Assembly (NCBI RefSeq): GCF_030864005.1
Contig: NZ_CP132976.1
Span: 558,001 to 622,000, forward strand
Length of the DNA: 64,000 bases
Direction of reading: 5' to 3'
From: Achromobacter seleniivolatilans
GTDB taxonomy: Bacteria > Pseudomonadota > Gammaproteobacteria > Burkholderiales > Burkholderiaceae_B
Shown here: piece after piece, positions 1 through 7,870 of the stretch
Numbering within the stretch: the first letter of the stretch is position 1
How the letters are laid out: every line of letters starts with the position of its first letter
Notes under the pieces: generated by a model
What the model was told of the DNA's origin: nothing
What the model saw: only the letters and a program-made list of their open reading frames with translations
Database searches by the model: none
Program-made: the position numbers and the translations under genes

Positions 1-470
1 TTGAGCCGATGGCCAAAGCCGCAATACTGGGCGTACTCGCTGTCGCCCAGCGCCAGTACGGCGTAATGTGCGCCTGCCAGTGCCGGGGCGCCGGTGGCTG
101 GCCCCTGCATCTGACCGGCAAAAGACGCGGCGGCGTCGGGCGGATCACCTTCGCCATAGGTGCTGACGATGAACAGCATGCGGCGGTAACCGGCCAGGCG
201 CGTCAGGTCCAGCTGATCCAGCGCGGCGACTCGCACTGTCAGGCCTCCCGCGCGCAGGGAATCCGCCGTTTGCGCGGCCAGGGATTCTGCATACCCCGTC
301 TGGGTTGCAAAGGCGACCAATAGCGTGTCGTCGGCCGCAGGGGTGTTCAAGGCTTGCAGCGCCAGCGCCTGCTGCGTGTCATGCCGTCGGGCGCGGCGCC
401 ATGCCCACAGGCACAGCAGCAGCCAGACGCCCACCACGCACGCCGCCGCGATCAATCGGGTCAGACTCAT
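1..470 (-). CDS. Membrane-anchored flavodoxin-domain reductase (sulfite reductase flavoprotein-like), cut by left edge
   Basis: Only the first 156 residues lie in the window; the gene runs off the left edge. Residues about 6-24 form one hydrophobic segment followed by arginines, so the protein is probably anchored with its flavodoxin domain in the cytoplasm. The FMN-binding domain shows the phosphate loop ATQTGYAE, then STYGEGDPPD and LALGDSEYAQYCGFG, all typical of CysJ/P450-reductase flavodoxin modules. A C-terminal FAD/NADPH module is expected but not visible. It is the last gene of the PepSY-DUF2271-DUF4198-ApbE operon, 18 bp after apbE. Inference: it moves NADPH electrons toward a membrane or periplasmic flavin acceptor. 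Confidence 0.8.
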   Translation of the reverse strand, partial: MSLTRLIAAACVVGVWLLLCLWAWRRARRHDTQQALALQALNTPAADDTLLVAFATQTGYAESLAAQTADSLRAGGLTVRVAALDQLDLTRLAGYRRMLFIVSTYGEGDPPDAAASFAGQMQGPATGAPALAGAHYAVLALGDSEYAQYCGFGHRL

Positions 471-488
471 GACGTCAGACTCATGGGG

Positions 489-1514
489 TCAACGGGAAAG
501 CGCCAGCGCCTGAAACGCCGGGGTGGCAATGACGCGATAGGCGTCAGCGTCGCGCAGGATGAACAGGGCGGCCAGATCGTGGCGGCGGGCATAGACCAGA
601 CCATCGGTCTCGCCCAGCACCGTCAGCACCGTAGCCAGCGCATCCGCCTGCATGCAACCGGGATGCAACACGCTGACAGATGCCACGTTGTTGCGCACGG
701 GACGTCCGGTGCGCGGATCGATGGTGTGGGCGTAGCGCGCATCACCTGTGCCCGCATGGCGCCGGTAATCACCCGAGGTCGCAATGCTGCGGTCTTCAAG
801 CGGCAGCGCCATGGCGTGGCTGTCGCTGGCGTCGGGCACTTCAATTGCCACGCGCCAGGGCTGACCATCAGGCCGCTTGCCGCGCGCGCGCAGTTCGCCG
901 CCGACTTCCACCAGATATTGCGTCACGCCCAGCGCATCCAACGCCATTCCCGCGCGGTCGACGCCGTAGCCTTTCGCGATGGACGACAGGTCCAGATAAA
1001 CGCCGCCGGGCTGGTGCGCGGCTTGCCGTTCGGTATCCAGCTGCACGCGTTGCCATCCGCACCTGGCGCTTGCTGCTTCGATGACGCCAGCAGACGGGGG
1101 TTCAAAAGCGCGTTGATGCGGCCCGAATCCCCAGGCGTTGACCAGCGGCCCCACGGTGGGGTCGTAAGCGCCGCCGCTGTCTTCTGCCAATGCCAGCGCA
1201 TGGTGCAGCACATGGAAGAACGCGCTGGGCAAGATCTGCCAGCCGGCGGTTGCCTGGTTGTAGCGCGTGATGTCCGAGTCCGCTTCCCAGGTGCTCATCT
1301 GGGCGACGACTTCGTCCAGCGCGGACTGGATGGCCTGCCGTGCCGCGTCTTCCGTGCGGCCGGCGGGCAGCGCCAATCGCGCCGACCACGTGGTGCCCAT
1401 GGTCGCGCCCGCAAGCGCCGCCAGCGTTGCTTGCGCGGCTGGCATGGCGCCATAGGCGACGCGGACGCTGGGCGCCGCGGCGCCGCGTGGGGCGTAGGAA
1501 GGAGGGGTCGGCAC
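489..1514 (-). CDS. apbE: FAD:protein FMN transferase (ApbE family)
   Basis: 341 residues with a GTG start. The family attaches FMN from FAD through a phosphoester bond to a Thr or Ser in target proteins. Visible motifs are GATMGTTWSA near residue 35, LSSIAKGYGVD, VEVGGELRARG, ATSGDYRR and HTIDPRTGRPV, which are the usual ApbE nucleotide- and Mg-binding blocks. No clear signal peptide or lipobox is seen in the first 35 residues, which is odd because most ApbE proteins act outside the cytoplasm. An internal start at about 1445 is possible. It lies 14 bp after the DUF4198 gene in a likely operon with a DUF2271 protein that has a flavinylation motif, its probable substrate. Confidence 0.9.
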   Translation of the reverse strand: MPTPPSYAPRGAAAPSVRVAYGAMPAAQATLAALAGATMGTTWSARLALPAGRTEDAARQAIQSALDEVVAQMSTWEADSDITRYNQATAGWQILPSAFFHVLHHALALAEDSGGAYDPTVGPLVNAWGFGPHQRAFEPPSAGVIEAASARCGWQRVQLDTERQAAHQPGGVYLDLSSIAKGYGVDRAGMALDALGVTQYLVEVGGELRARGKRPDGQPWRVAIEVPDASDSHAMALPLEDRSIATSGDYRRHAGTGDARYAHTIDPRTGRPVRNNVASVSVLHPGCMQADALATVLTVLGETDGLVYARRHDLAALFILRDADAYRVIATPAFQALALSR

Positions 1515-1528
1515 GCGCCAGCAGCTGC

Positions 1529-2329
1529 TTAGGGTTGCAGCACTTCAACGGTGCCGGCGTACGACAAGCGGCGCTTCTTGGCTTGCGGCACGCTGACCTT
1601 GTCGTCTTCCATGCCAGCTTCGATCCAGAACAAGCCGGGCTGCGGCCACTTCACCGAGAATTTGCCGTCTTTATCTGTCTTCAGTTCGATCTCGCCGACC
1701 TTGTCGCGATAACGGCTGCCGCCGGGCACGACATTGATCTTCAGATCAGCGGCGGGCTTGCCGTCCAGCAGCATCTGGAAAGTGGCGGATTCGTCCGTGA
1801 ACAAATCGTTGGGGTGCGTGACGGGCGCCAGTTCCAGGCCGCGTCCCACCGGCTTCACGGCCGTGGGCTTGCCCGCGGTCACAAAGGTTTCGACGCGGCC
1901 CAGGCTTTGCGAGACCTCAAGCTCTTCCGCCTTGGCAGGCACGGCCTGGGCCATGCCTTCAACCTTGCCGAAGTAACGCTTGTTCTTGCCGTCTTCTTTC
2001 CAGCGCGCAAACACGCCGTCGTTGACGACAGCCACGCGGTAGGTCCCGCTTTGCTTGAGTTGCAGGTCAAACGTGCTGCGCAGCTTTCCGCGATTCAGGT
2101 TTTCGGCTTCGGCGGCAGTGCCATCGGGAGCTACGACCGTCAGGCCGTCCAGGCGCAACGGCGCATGGTTGAAGTAGAACTTGTCATTGCCGACGGCGGC
2201 GTCGACGGTGATCCAGCTATCCGTGCCAGACAGCACGGTCGACGACGGGACGATCCAGACGTCGTGAGCCTGGGAGGCAAAGGGCAGGCTCAACGCCAGG
2301 GCGGCGGCCAGTTTGATGGCGGATTTCAT
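1529..2329 (-). CDS. DUF4198 periplasmic protein
   Basis: 266 residues. ATG at 2329 is preceded by AAGGAG at good spacing. Residues 1-21 form a signal peptide ending in ASQA, and the mature protein begins HDVW, which is characteristic of DUF4198 (CbiK/NikM-like carbohydrate-binding-fold proteins linked to metal uptake). The remainder is beta-rich, with a DUF4198-type C-terminal half (KINVVPGGSRYRDKVGE). It lies between the DUF2271 gene and apbE. The function is not known from sequence; the Fur-like site upstream of the operon suggests a role in iron or another metal, possibly presenting it to the periplasmic flavoprotein. Confidence 0.8.
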   Translation of the reverse strand: MKSAIKLAAALALSLPFASQAHDVWIVPSSTVLSGTDSWITVDAAVGNDKFYFNHAPLRLDGLTVVAPDGTAAEAENLNRGKLRSTFDLQLKQSGTYRVAVVNDGVFARWKEDGKNKRYFGKVEGMAQAVPAKAEELEVSQSLGRVETFVTAGKPTAVKPVGRGLELAPVTHPNDLFTDESATFQMLLDGKPAADLKINVVPGGSRYRDKVGEIELKTDKDGKFSVKWPQPGLFWIEAGMEDDKVSVPQAKKRRLSYAGTVEVLQP

Positions 2330-2361
2330 GGGTGCGCTCCTTGAAGGCTTGTTGAAGAACA

Positions 2362-2877
2362 TCAGGGTTTCAGGTCGAGGGCGATGGCGCCCAGTTCGTG
2401 TTCGCCGCTCGCCGTCAGTTGCTCGGCCTTTTTCGGCGGCCACTGGAAGGGAATGCGGACCAGTTCGCGGCCGCCCACTTCGCGGGCGGCTTCGACCACG
2501 ACGGCATACTCGCCAGGCTTGAGCGTGGCCAGCGGCTTGCTGGCAGCGTCAAAGCTCAGGGCGTGCTTGCCGACCGGTTTGGTAGCGCCGCTGACGCCGT
2601 CCACCGGAAACTGCTGATTACGGCCGCTGCGGCGCCACCATTGGCGCATGTCTTTCAGCCATTCGGCGCCTTCGTTGTTTTTCTTGGCCACGTCGTACCA
2701 GACGGCCAGATCGGCGGCCACGCTCTGGTCCGCTTTTTCGATCCAGACCGCGACATAAGGGCGGTGGTATTCGGCCACATCCAGGCGCGGTACTTCAATG
2801 GACAGGCCGATATCGGCCGCATTGGCCGTTCGGGCGATCAGGCCGGCCACCAGGGCCGGCAACAACAATTTACGCAT
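2362..2877 (-). CDS. DUF2271 periplasmic protein with an SGAT flavinylation motif
   Basis: 171 residues; ATG at 2877 follows GGAGA. Residues 1-20 are a signal peptide ending in ANA. The core YVAVWIEKAD ... LAVWYDVAKK ... WWRRSGR matches DUF2271. Residues 93-99 read DGVSGAT, the pattern recognised by ApbE, with Thr99 (codon 2581-2583) as the expected FMN attachment site. An apbE gene sits two genes downstream in the same operon. Seen: the motif and the context. Known: ApbE modifies the last Thr or Ser of such motifs. Inference: this is a covalent FMN protein in the periplasm that accepts electrons. Confidence 0.82.
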   Translation of the reverse strand: MRKLLLPALVAGLIARTANAADIGLSIEVPRLDVAEYHRPYVAVWIEKADQSVAADLAVWYDVAKKNNEGAEWLKDMRQWWRRSGRNQQFPVDGVSGATKPVGKHALSFDAASKPLATLKPGEYAVVVEAAREVGGRELVRIPFQWPPKKAEQLTASGEHELGAIALDLKP

Positions 2878-2905
2878 GGAGATCTCCAGGGGCGGATCGA
2901 TGAAA

Positions 2906-3532
2906 TCAGTGAATGAAGAGCAGGGCCAGCACAACCGGGATCACGATGCCCAGCCCCACCATGGGCCAGGTCGCGCTGCGGTTGCCGGCGTGCATCTTGA
3001 GCAGGACAAGACCGGTCAGGGAAAAGACCAGACAGGCCAGTGCGAAAATATCCAGGAACCAGCTCCAGGCCAGGCCGGTATGTCGGCCCTTGTGCAGATC
3101 ATTCAGATACGAGACCCAACCGCGGTCGGTACGTTCGTATTCGACTTCGCCGCTGGACCGGTCAATCGACAGCCAGGCGTCGCCGCCTGCGCGTGGCAGC
3201 GACAGATAGACCTCGTCAGCCGACCATTCAGCAGTTTTTCCCGCCGTGGAGGCACCCAGCGCATCGTCCAGCCATTGGGCGACAGGGGCAGGCAAGGGCG
3301 CCTTCTTCTGGCCGGCCGCTACGGTCAGCTGCTTCAGCACGGGCTCCGGCAGTTGTGCCTGATGGCTATTCACCACCGCCTTGGACTCTATGAGCGAGGC
3401 GTTATTCAGCGTCAACCCGGTAATGGCAAAAAGCAGCATTCCCAGCAAACAAAGCGCCGAGCTGATCCAATGCCATTGGTGCAGCGTTTTAAGCCAATAG
3501 GCGCGCCGCCGAGGGGTGGTTTGACTGTCCAT
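2906..3532 (-). CDS. PepSY-associated transmembrane protein
   Basis: 208 residues. Hydrophobic segments lie at about residues 20-45 (ISSALCLLGMLLFAITGL), 155-180 (FLDIFALACLVFSLTGLVLL) and 190-207. The segment WLSIDRSSGEVEYE followed by LNDLHKGRHTG is the PepSY-TM signature: a PepSY loop between helices, with HKGRHTG typical of iron-uptake-linked PepSY proteins. It is the first gene of the operon and lies just downstream of a Fur-box-like element; the DUF2271 gene begins 28 bp after its stop. Such proteins are thought to pass electrons or help reduce ferric siderophores in the membrane, which fits the flavin-transfer neighbours. Confidence 0.85.
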   Translation of the reverse strand: MDSQTTPRRRAYWLKTLHQWHWISSALCLLGMLLFAITGLTLNNASLIESKAVVNSHQAQLPEPVLKQLTVAAGQKKAPLPAPVAQWLDDALGASTAGKTAEWSADEVYLSLPRAGGDAWLSIDRSSGEVEYERTDRGWVSYLNDLHKGRHTGLAWSWFLDIFALACLVFSLTGLVLLKMHAGNRSATWPMVGLGIVIPVVLALLFIH

Positions 3533-3565
3533 GTGAGCTTCTGTTGGAAGCCGCGGATTCTAACA

Positions 3566-3584
3566 TTTAATGAGAATTACTCTT
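3566..3584 (-). promoter_or_regulatory. Fur-box-like operator upstream of the PepSY-DUF2271-DUF4198-apbE operon
   Basis: The site contains AATGAGAATTACTCTT. Aligned by eye to the 19-bp Fur consensus, 12 of 19 positions agree. It lies 34-52 bp upstream of the ATG at 3532, and an extended -10-like TGTTAGAAT follows at 3556-3564 in the minus direction. Position and match suggest iron-responsive repression of the operon. Confidence 0.6.
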
Positions 3585-3720
3585 ATAAAAGGCCCTGTTC
3601 CGCGGCGAAGGCGATTTCAATCCATTACTGAATGCCGGATCTGGCGCGCGGGCCAAATCGTGACGCTCGCGGCAGTGCAGGGATAAGATAGGCCTCGCGT
3701 TACAACAACCGGAGGGCAAC

Positions 3721-4275
3721 ATGATTGAGCCGCAAGTCGTGGATCACATTGGTCGTCATTGGGGTTGGGTCGCTTTGCGCGGCGTGGTTGCCATCCTGTT
3801 TGGATTGATGGCGCTGTTCATGCCGGCCATCACTCTGTCGGCGCTGGTACTGGTCTGGGGCGCATTTGCCCTGGTGGATGGCGTGCTGGCGCTGATTGCC
3901 GGCGTACGCATCCGGGATAAAGGCAAACCGCTGTGGGCGCTGATCGTCGTGGGCGTGCTGGGCGTGGCCGCGGGTATCGTTACCTTCCTGTGGCCGGGGC
4001 TGACTGCCTTGTTTCTGCTCTACATCATTGCCATCTGGGCGTTGGTGGCAGGGTTGTTCCAAGTCATTGCCGCCATACGGTTCCGCAAGGAAATCCGCAA
4101 TGAATGGCTGCTGGCGCTGTCGGGCGTGGTGTCGATTCTGTTTGGCGGCATGCTCATCATGCAGCCCGGCGCGGGCGCATTGGCGCTGGTCTGGGTGATC
4201 GGCATCTACGCCGTGTTTTTCGGCATACTACTGCTGGTCTTTTCCCTACGGCTCAAACAGCACCGCCTGCCCTGA
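3721..4275 (+). CDS. HdeD family (DUF308) membrane protein
   Basis: 184 residues with six hydrophobic helices and almost no soluble domain. The pattern RGVVAILFGLMALFMP near residues 20-35, repeated later as LSGVVSILFGGMLIMQPGAG, is the duplicated DUF308 unit found in HdeD. HdeD in E. coli is linked to acid resistance at high cell density; the biochemical role is unknown. ATG at 3721 follows GGAGGG. It is transcribed with crcB, which begins 5 bp after its stop. Confidence 0.85.
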   Translation: MIEPQVVDHIGRHWGWVALRGVVAILFGLMALFMPAITLSALVLVWGAFALVDGVLALIAGVRIRDKGKPLWALIVVGVLGVAAGIVTFLWPGLTALFLLYIIAIWALVAGLFQVIAAIRFRKEIRNEWLLALSGVVSILFGGMLIMQPGAGALALVWVIGIYAVFFGILLLVFSLRLKQHRLP

Positions 4276-4280
4276 ACCCA

Positions 4281-4673
4281 ATGTCCGCCTATCAAACCCT
4301 GATTCCCCTGAATTTTCTGGCCGTGGGCCTGGGCGCTATTTTGGGGGCCTGGGCCCGATGGCTTGTCAGTCTGTGGCTGAATGTCGAATCCTGGCCGTGG
4401 GGCACCTTCGCCGTGAATCTGGCGGGTGGTTATATGGTGGGGCTGGTGCTGGCGCTGGTGGCGGCCCATCCGGAATGGCCGGCCTGGGTCCGGCTGGGCG
4501 CGATCACCGGTTTCATGGGCGGGTTGACCACCTTTTCGACATTCTCGGCCGAGACCGTGGCGATGCTGGAACGCGGCGCCTACGGCAGCGCATTGAGCTA
4601 CGCAGGTCTGAGTCTTGCGGGTTCTTTGCTGCTGACGGGCGCAGGCATCGCTACTGCCCATCTGTTGCGCTGA
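4281..4673 (+). CDS. crcB: Fluoride efflux channel CrcB/FluC
   Basis: 130 residues, four transmembrane helices. Family motifs are visible: GAWARW in helix 1, GTFAVNLAGGYMVG (the NLxG element) in helix 2, and GFMGGLTTFSTFSAE in helix 3, which carries the polar track and the phenylalanines lining the fluoride pore. The full-length channel works as an antiparallel dimer in the inner membrane. The start is 5 bp after the HdeD-like gene, so it is probably translated from the same message. No fluoride riboswitch is seen upstream. Confidence 0.92.
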   Translation: MSAYQTLIPLNFLAVGLGAILGAWARWLVSLWLNVESWPWGTFAVNLAGGYMVGLVLALVAAHPEWPAWVRLGAITGFMGGLTTFSTFSAETVAMLERGAYGSALSYAGLSLAGSLLLTGAGIATAHLLR

Positions 4674-4676
4674 TCA

Positions 4677-4701
4677 GCGCGGCAGACTATGCCTGCCGCG
4701 C
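4677..4701. terminator. GC-rich hairpin between convergent crcB and hpnE
   Basis: Perfect 9-bp stem GCGCGGCAG / CTGCCGCGC with a 7-base loop. It sits in the 39-bp gap between two convergent genes. No T-run follows on either strand, so intrinsic termination is uncertain. Confidence 0.35.
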
Positions 4702-4712
4702 CGTTCGCTGGA

Positions 4713-6035
4713 TCAATCAGCCCGCGGATTCAGCACGCGCGCCGCTTGCAGGCCGCTACGCACCGCGCCTTCCAGCACGCCGGGGTAACCCGTGTCGGTC
4801 CAGTCACCGGCCAGGGCCAGGGTCGGCCACGGTGTGGAATTCAGCGGCCGGGTCAGGCCGGGCACGGCTGCGAAGGTGGCGCGCTTTTCAATGAACAGCT
4901 CGGCGGCAGACACTTCCGGCATGGCGGGCAGGCGGGCCGGATGGCGCGCGGCCTGTTCTGCTACCTGATCGATCAATGCCTCGATAACCTGGTGGCGATT
5001 GCGTTCAGCAATGCTGGTGGCGGCACTGGCCACCACGGCCAGTTCGCCCGCCTTGGCGTCGCCGGCCAACTGCGCGCGGTCAAACAGCCATTGGCCGACG
5101 TGACCTCGGGCAGCCTCTTCGCGCAGCATCATCATGGGCTCGGGAAGACGCCAGGGCTCCGCCAGCCGCAGGTTTAAGGTGGCGATCGGCAGGTAGTCGA
5201 ATGCCTTTAGCGCATTCAACAAACCGGTGGCGCCGGCGTCTCGAAGCGGGGTTTCCAGCAATCGCGCAGCAAAAGCGGGCGGCACAGCCAGCACTGCCGC
5301 ATCAAAACGTTCCTGGTTGATATCGATGCCGTCCGCCGACGGATGCAACTGGCGCACCGTGCTGCCGTAGCGCATGGTGACCTGACGCGCCGCAGCGTCC
5401 GGCCATAGCGCCGACAGGTCCGTGCAGGGCAGCAGCATGTCGCTGTTTTCGCGGTTGCCGGTCAGGCTGTCACGCAACACGCGGGCGAACAGCGCAGCGC
5501 TGGCGGTTGCGGTGGGCGTGTTCAATGCAGCCAGGCACAGCGGCTCCCAGACCTGACGGATCAGCGCGTCCGATTGAGCGTGATAGTGCAGCAGATGCAA
5601 TACGGTCCATTCGCGTGGCGGCGTCCACGACATGGCTTTCAGGCCGCGCATCAGGCGCAACGAAGCCAGCCTGTCGGACCATGACAATCCGCGTGCACGC
5701 AGGATGGCGAAAGCCATGTGCAGCGGCGCAGGCAAGCGCGGAGCAGACAGATGAAAACGGCCGTCCAGGCTGGCCAGCCGCAAAGGCCTGCGCATCAGCA
5801 GCGCGTCGGGGTTGCGCCCCACCCGGCGCATCAGCGCCAGCGTATGTTTGTAGGCGCCCGACAGCAGATGCTGGCCATTGTCCAGCGGCGCATCGAAGTC
5901 GCCATGGAACACGCGGCGCGCTCGGCCCCCTGGCGTGTGGCCCGCTTCAAATACCGTAACTTTGGCGCCTGCTTCACGCAGTGCGACGCTGGCGGCCAGC
6001 CCCGCCCAGCCTGCGCCAATAACCGCCGCCTTCAC
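4713..6035 (-). CDS. hpnE: Hydroxysqualene dehydroxylase HpnE
   Basis: 440 residues. The GTG start at 6035 overlaps the hpnD stop (GTGA). The N-terminus KAAVIGAGWAGLAAS is the FAD dinucleotide-binding fingerprint, followed by VTVFEAGHTPGGRARR and DNGQHLLSGAY, typical of the phytoene-desaturase/squalene-associated FAD family. Near the C-terminus, LALAGDWTDTGYPGVLEGAVRSG closes the FAD site. In the bacterial route HpnE reduces hydroxysqualene to squalene. The close linkage to hpnD and hpnC makes the assignment secure. Confidence 0.93.
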   Translation of the reverse strand: MKAAVIGAGWAGLAASVALREAGAKVTVFEAGHTPGGRARRVFHGDFDAPLDNGQHLLSGAYKHTLALMRRVGRNPDALLMRRPLRLASLDGRFHLSAPRLPAPLHMAFAILRARGLSWSDRLASLRLMRGLKAMSWTPPREWTVLHLLHYHAQSDALIRQVWEPLCLAALNTPTATASAALFARVLRDSLTGNRENSDMLLPCTDLSALWPDAAARQVTMRYGSTVRQLHPSADGIDINQERFDAAVLAVPPAFAARLLETPLRDAGATGLLNALKAFDYLPIATLNLRLAEPWRLPEPMMMLREEAARGHVGQWLFDRAQLAGDAKAGELAVVASAATSIAERNRHQVIEALIDQVAEQAARHPARLPAMPEVSAAELFIEKRATFAAVPGLTRPLNSTPWPTLALAGDWTDTGYPGVLEGAVRSGLQAARVLNPRAD

Positions 6036-6895
6036 TTCGCCAACCGGCGGACCAGCCCGCGTCCGCCGCCCACCCAGGTCTTCCAGGCCAACCACAGCTT
6101 GCGCAGGGGCGTGAGCGAGATGCGCTGGTGCAGCACCTGCCAGTTGTCGCGCTCGATCTCGTCAAGCAGTGCGTGATAGATCGCCGCCATCATCAGCCCG
6201 GGGCGCTGCGAACGGCGATCCGCTTCGGGCAGGTTGGTCATGGCTTCGCGATACAGCTCGCGGGCGCGATCGGTCTGGAACTTCATGAGCGCGCTGAAAC
6301 GGTCGGAGTATTCGCCGTTCAGGATGTCCGAGGCCTTGACCTCGAATTGCTGCATGTCGTTGACCGGAATATAGATACGGCCACGGCGCGCGTCATCGCC
6401 GACATCGCGGATGATGTTGGTCATCTGGAATGCCAGGCCCAACTTCTCTGCGTAGACCAGCGTTTTGGGATCGCTGTAGCCAAACACGCCGGCGGACAAT
6501 TCACCTACGACGCCGGCGGCGTGCCAGCAATACTTGCGCAGGCCCGGCCAGTCCAGGTAGCGGGTCTGGTCCAGATCCATTTCCATGCCGTCCACCACGG
6601 CCAGCAGGCGCTCGCGGGTGATCGAACAGCTTTGCAGATGCGGCTGCATCGCACGCGTGACGGGGTGGTCGGGCTTGCCGTCGAACATCTGATCGACCTG
6701 GGTGCGCCACCAGGCCAGCTTGATGCGGGCCAGCGAAGGGTCGGTGCATTCGTCAACCACGTCATCCACTTCACGGCAGTACGCGTACAGCGCAGTAATG
6801 GCGCGGCGGCGTTCGGGCGGAAGGAACAGGAAAGAATAGTAGAAGCTGGAACCGCTCTTGGCGGCTTTCTCCTGGCAGTACTCGTCAGGGGTCAT
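6032..6895 (-). CDS. hpnD: Presqualene diphosphate synthase HpnD
   Basis: 287 residues of the squalene/phytoene synthase fold. Two aspartate-rich motifs bind Mg-diphosphate: DDVVDE near residue 44 and NIIRDVGDDARRGR near residue 160. YAYCREVDD and LPEADRRSQRPGLMMAAIYHALL are further family blocks. It condenses two farnesyl diphosphates to presqualene diphosphate. It lies 15 bp after hpnC and overlaps hpnE by 4 bp, so the three are one transcription unit. Confidence 0.94.
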   Translation of the reverse strand: MTPDEYCQEKAAKSGSSFYYSFLFLPPERRRAITALYAYCREVDDVVDECTDPSLARIKLAWWRTQVDQMFDGKPDHPVTRAMQPHLQSCSITRERLLAVVDGMEMDLDQTRYLDWPGLRKYCWHAAGVVGELSAGVFGYSDPKTLVYAEKLGLAFQMTNIIRDVGDDARRGRIYIPVNDMQQFEVKASDILNGEYSDRFSALMKFQTDRARELYREAMTNLPEADRRSQRPGLMMAAIYHALLDEIERDNWQVLHQRISLTPLRKLWLAWKTWVGGGRGLVRRLAK

Positions 6896-6910
6896 ATTAG
6901 GCAGGGCCTG

Positions 6911-7780
6911 TTACTTGATAGAGCGCCACAACATGATGGCCCAGTCTTTGGCGCCCAATTCGGGGCGATTCATAAATACATCGTAGCCGCTCGCCTCGAT
7001 GCGCTCCAGCACTCGTAGCCCGCCTTGCACCACCAGGCGCAGTTCCAGGCCGAGGCGGCCGGGCAGGCGGCGCGCAAGCGGAGCGCCGAAGTGTAGCAGC
7101 GCACGCGTGCGATCCACCTCAAAAGCCATCAGTTCGCGCCAAGCCGGGCTCAGGCGGCAGGCCGCCAGATCGTCGTCCGTCACGCCGAAGCGGCGCAGGT
7201 CTTCTTGCGGCAGGTACACGCGCTGCTTATGCCAGTCCACGCGCACGTCCTGCCAGAAGTTCACCAATTGCAATCCGGTGCAGATGGCGTCGCCTTCGGC
7301 CACGTCCTGCGGGGTGGACGCATTGAACAGGTGCAGCATCAGCCGTCCGACAGGATTGGCCGATCGTGTGCAGTAGTCAGCAAGCGTCGCGTAATCGTCG
7401 TAGCGTTTGACCGTAATGTCCTGCTCAAAGGCGGACAACAGGTCATAAAACGGCGTGATCGGCAGTTGATGCTGCGCAATGGTCTTGGCCAGCGGCGTGA
7501 AAATATCAGCCAGAGGCGGCAGGCCGGGCGGGGGCGTGGCGCCGGGTTCCGCGCCGATGCGATGCAGTTCGGTGCGAAACGACGCCAACTGGGCAAGACG
7601 CTCGGCGTCCGTGGCGGTGCCTTCGTCGGCGATATCGTCCGCTGCGCGGGCAAACCGGTAAATATCGGTCACGGCGCCGCGCAGCCTGCGCGGCAGCAGC
7701 AGCGAGGCGACGGGAAAGTTCTCGTAGTGATCGATGGACATGAGCTGGATGGTCAGATCGGGTTTGGGGGCCCGGTTCAC
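6911..7780 (-). CDS. hpnC: Squalene biosynthesis protein HpnC (hydroxysqualene synthase)
   Basis: 289 residues from a GTG at 7780; an ATG at 7741 would give 276 residues and begins MSIDHYENFPVAS, the usual N-terminus of this family, so it is an equally good start. The squalene synthase fold shows RFARAADDIADEG and NFWQDVRVDWHKQRVYLP, the two aspartate motifs. HpnC converts presqualene diphosphate to hydroxysqualene. It is the first gene of hpnC-hpnD-hpnE and is divergent from alr across about 90 bp. A squalene-hopene cyclase is not in the window. Confidence 0.92.
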   Translation of the reverse strand: MNRAPKPDLTIQLMSIDHYENFPVASLLLPRRLRGAVTDIYRFARAADDIADEGTATDAERLAQLASFRTELHRIGAEPGATPPPGLPPLADIFTPLAKTIAQHQLPITPFYDLLSAFEQDITVKRYDDYATLADYCTRSANPVGRLMLHLFNASTPQDVAEGDAICTGLQLVNFWQDVRVDWHKQRVYLPQEDLRRFGVTDDDLAACRLSPAWRELMAFEVDRTRALLHFGAPLARRLPGRLGLELRLVVQGGLRVLERIEASGYDVFMNRPELGAKDWAIMLWRSIK

Positions 7781-7870
7781 ACCATTTTAGAGTAGTCGTT
7801 TTCCCAAGGGCAGGGGCGGTGCTCCGTTGGCTGCGATCAGTTAGACTTAAGCGCCACAGGATCTCACACC

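Noticed and set aside
354-1532. Plus-strand frame opposite apbE and the flavodoxin gene
   Set aside because: No recognisable domain; the minus strand codes for ApbE with clear motifs.
3585-4280. Fluoride riboswitch before crcB
   Set aside because: crcB starts 5 bp after the HdeD-like gene and I see no riboswitch fold upstream of the pair.
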